This document shows, in pieces, positions 62,191-64,000 of a stretch of DNA of 64,000 nucleotides; position 1 is the stretch's first letter; every line of letters begins with the position of its first letter. The notes under the pieces are model-generated. The model worked only from the letters and a program-made list of their open reading frames with translations, was not told the DNA's origin and made no database searches. A program made the translations under genes and the position numbers. The stretch comes from Glandiceps talaboti (taxonomy: Eukaryota > Hemichordata > Enteropneusta > Spengelidae), in the NCBI RefSeq assembly GCF_964340395.1, contig NC_135553.1, positions 15,519,501 to 15,583,500 of the forward strand, given 5' to 3'.

Positions 62191-63815
62191 ACCCTTACAA
62201 GTGTGAAATTATGTAAATAACTAGCTATTAATTAAATTTGCATGGCGCAGTTTATTTGTACTCCACAGTGTGTACTTTGGGTAGACTAGAACAAACACAA
62301 TGAAAGACCTGGTAATGGAGAGTGTACATTAAATGATAAATGTTTACAAAATGAGACATGGACTAAATTATTCATAAATTTATAGCAAATACTGAAATGT
62401 TAGACAGACTAAATATTTGGAAAGCTTTGTGTTGTTAGTACATTAAAGTAATTGCATGTCAAAATGAACTATAGGGTCAAAGGTCACAGCAGAGAAAATC
62501 TTTGACACCGACCTCCTTTATAATGATAAATCATACTGTATACATATCATAGTTTTAGCAATTCTGTCATTTTATCTTTTGATTTATTAATACAGTAACA
62601 GACCCAGTGGAGGTAGAATTGGAAAATTGATTTAAGAGTCTAACCTGTTGCGTGTTTTGGATAAATTTCTTTGAATGTTTTTAGTAACCCAGAGAGACCT
62701 GTAATATTTATAATAATATTTATATTACAGTTAAGTAAACCACTTGTCTACTTAGGATTAAGTATTGTTGAAAAGCGATTTGTCAATACTTATTTTTATG
62801 TTGTGTTATTTCCTAAATCTCAATATGTGTGTGTGTGGATGAAAACGTACACTGTAGTAGAAATGCAATACATGTACACTTCACGGTTAAAGCCATTTAC
62901 TAGAAAATATGATATTGAAATATGATTGTACAGTTACATAAAACTTATGAAATTTATAACATTTGTAAGTATGCTGTATCGTATGATCATCCTTTTGGAC
63001 TTTATGTAAAAGAGAATGAGAAAATTTTTAACAAAATTAAAAATATTGTACATATTTCTATTTTTTTTATATTGGAAATAGTTTAATAATGCCAAAATTT
63101 GTGTCACATAGTTTTCTTGAATTCGTTAAAATTTAAACTTAAAGTTACACATTCTGAAAATAAACTTGGAGAAAATTTCTTACAAAAAAATTCAAAAAAT
63201 CTACTATGACCTTGCTTGTTTGCTTTTGCCCATCAATGTAGCACGACACTATCTGTTCTACTTCATTCTCTATCTAGGTTGCAGTTAAACTTGTCCTAAA
63301 TGGATTCATGTTGTTGCCATAGGAACCCTAGTAGTTCTTTTCAGGGCATGGCATGGCATGGCATTACATTTGTGTAGAAATTTCCAAGCAATCCCTAGCA
63401 GGTCATCTATCTTAGTTGAAGGCTAGTTAAATAATTAATGTCCAATTGGATAGATGTGTTCATCCCCCTGGCATTGTTTGTATCCTCAGGAGATACCCGT
63501 CATTGACAGGCTTTATTGTGAGTGTCCGCCAATTAGAAAGCAGATAAAATCGGATAAGAGAATTTTTATGTTTACAGCGTGTGTGTCAGGAGGGTCATCC
63601 ATAAAAAATACTTTGTCTGTCAGACACTCGGCGTCATGTTTTCAAACTGCTAACAGCATATTGACACCATCCACAAGTAGTACTTACGTTTTGCTAGTAG
63701 CTTTGTGTTTCTACGTTGTGGAATTTTTTTCTGTTTGGATTTGGGCTTCGGTGTAAGAAGTGCCAGAGGAGAATTTGTAAGATTACGTGTATCTTAAGTG
63801 GTGAAAGTGGTCAGA
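62191..63815. other. Non-coding, possible promoter at right end
   Basis: A short GGCAT array (63344-63365) and AT-rich sequence. The last 350 bp are less AT-rich and could be a 5' UTR or promoter for the tentative exon at 63816, but no firm element is visible. Confidence 0.4.
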
Positions 63816-63835
63816 ATGGAGTCAGCGGAAGATAG
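63816..63835 (+). CDS. Tentative first exon MESAED
   Basis: CAGAATGGAGTC is a good initiation context; six codons and two bases end GATAG-GTTTGT in phase 2. If not spliced, TGA follows after nine codons. The phase matches the proposed 3' ends at 47043 and 55222, so it could be an alternative start of the same gene. Very short, hence weak. Confidence 0.2.
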
Positions 63836-64000
63836 GTTTGTATGAATATGGTGTATAGTAATAATGACATTAATATGACAAGTCTTCTTGTAAATTGTTT
63901 ATACTAAATTATAGTCATGATAAACTAGTCAGGTGGTTATTATAGTACGTAGAGGAATACTTGTCAATAATGAAATATGTATGAAAATTAATTTATTTGC

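Overview
The window is animal nuclear DNA, AT-rich and intron-rich, with short exons, kilobase introns, many microsatellites and many small non-autonomous foldback or MITE-type elements. No prokaryotic, viral or transposase gene is visible. The two genes that can be named resemble their vertebrate orthologues closely. Together with the repeat landscape this suggests an invertebrate, perhaps a marine lophotrochozoan, ambulacrarian or cephalochordate; the species cannot be fixed from the sequence.

Layout. Positions 1-6780 hold no gene, only repeats, including adjacent foldback elements at 4619-5251. Positions 6882-12688 (+) carry a complete four-exon KDEL receptor gene (212 residues), with a UPRE-like CCACGTC and a YY1-like motif just upstream and an AATAAA after the stop. 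Positions 16013-27969 (+) carry a complete 13-exon RINT1 gene (793 residues). Its fourth intron has the hallmarks of a U12-type (minor spliceosome) intron. Three precise short tandem duplications (50, 40 and 44 bp) cover its exon 2 acceptor, its exon 8 donor and its stop codon. Positions 28440-64000 are gene-poor. A few well-formed candidate exons on the + strand (34125-34253, 38530-38598, 41475-41549, 46958-47043, and weaker ones further right) may be the 5' part of one unrecognised gene with several alternative first exons that runs off the right edge.

The two named genes belong to the same process. The KDEL receptor captures escaped ER residents in the Golgi and returns in COPI vesicles. 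RINT1, with ZW10 and NAG/NBAS, forms the tether that receives those vesicles at the ER. They sit head-to-tail about 3.3 kb apart.

The main non-genic features are a perfect 218-bp palindrome with an (AT)n core (32129-32346), a 2-kb 57/60-bp minisatellite with a 471-bp higher-order period (about 47138-49110), long polypyrimidine and polypurine tracts (31495-31801, 40138-40727), and several repeat families with two or three copies in the window. One MITE copy can be compared with paralogous empty sites.
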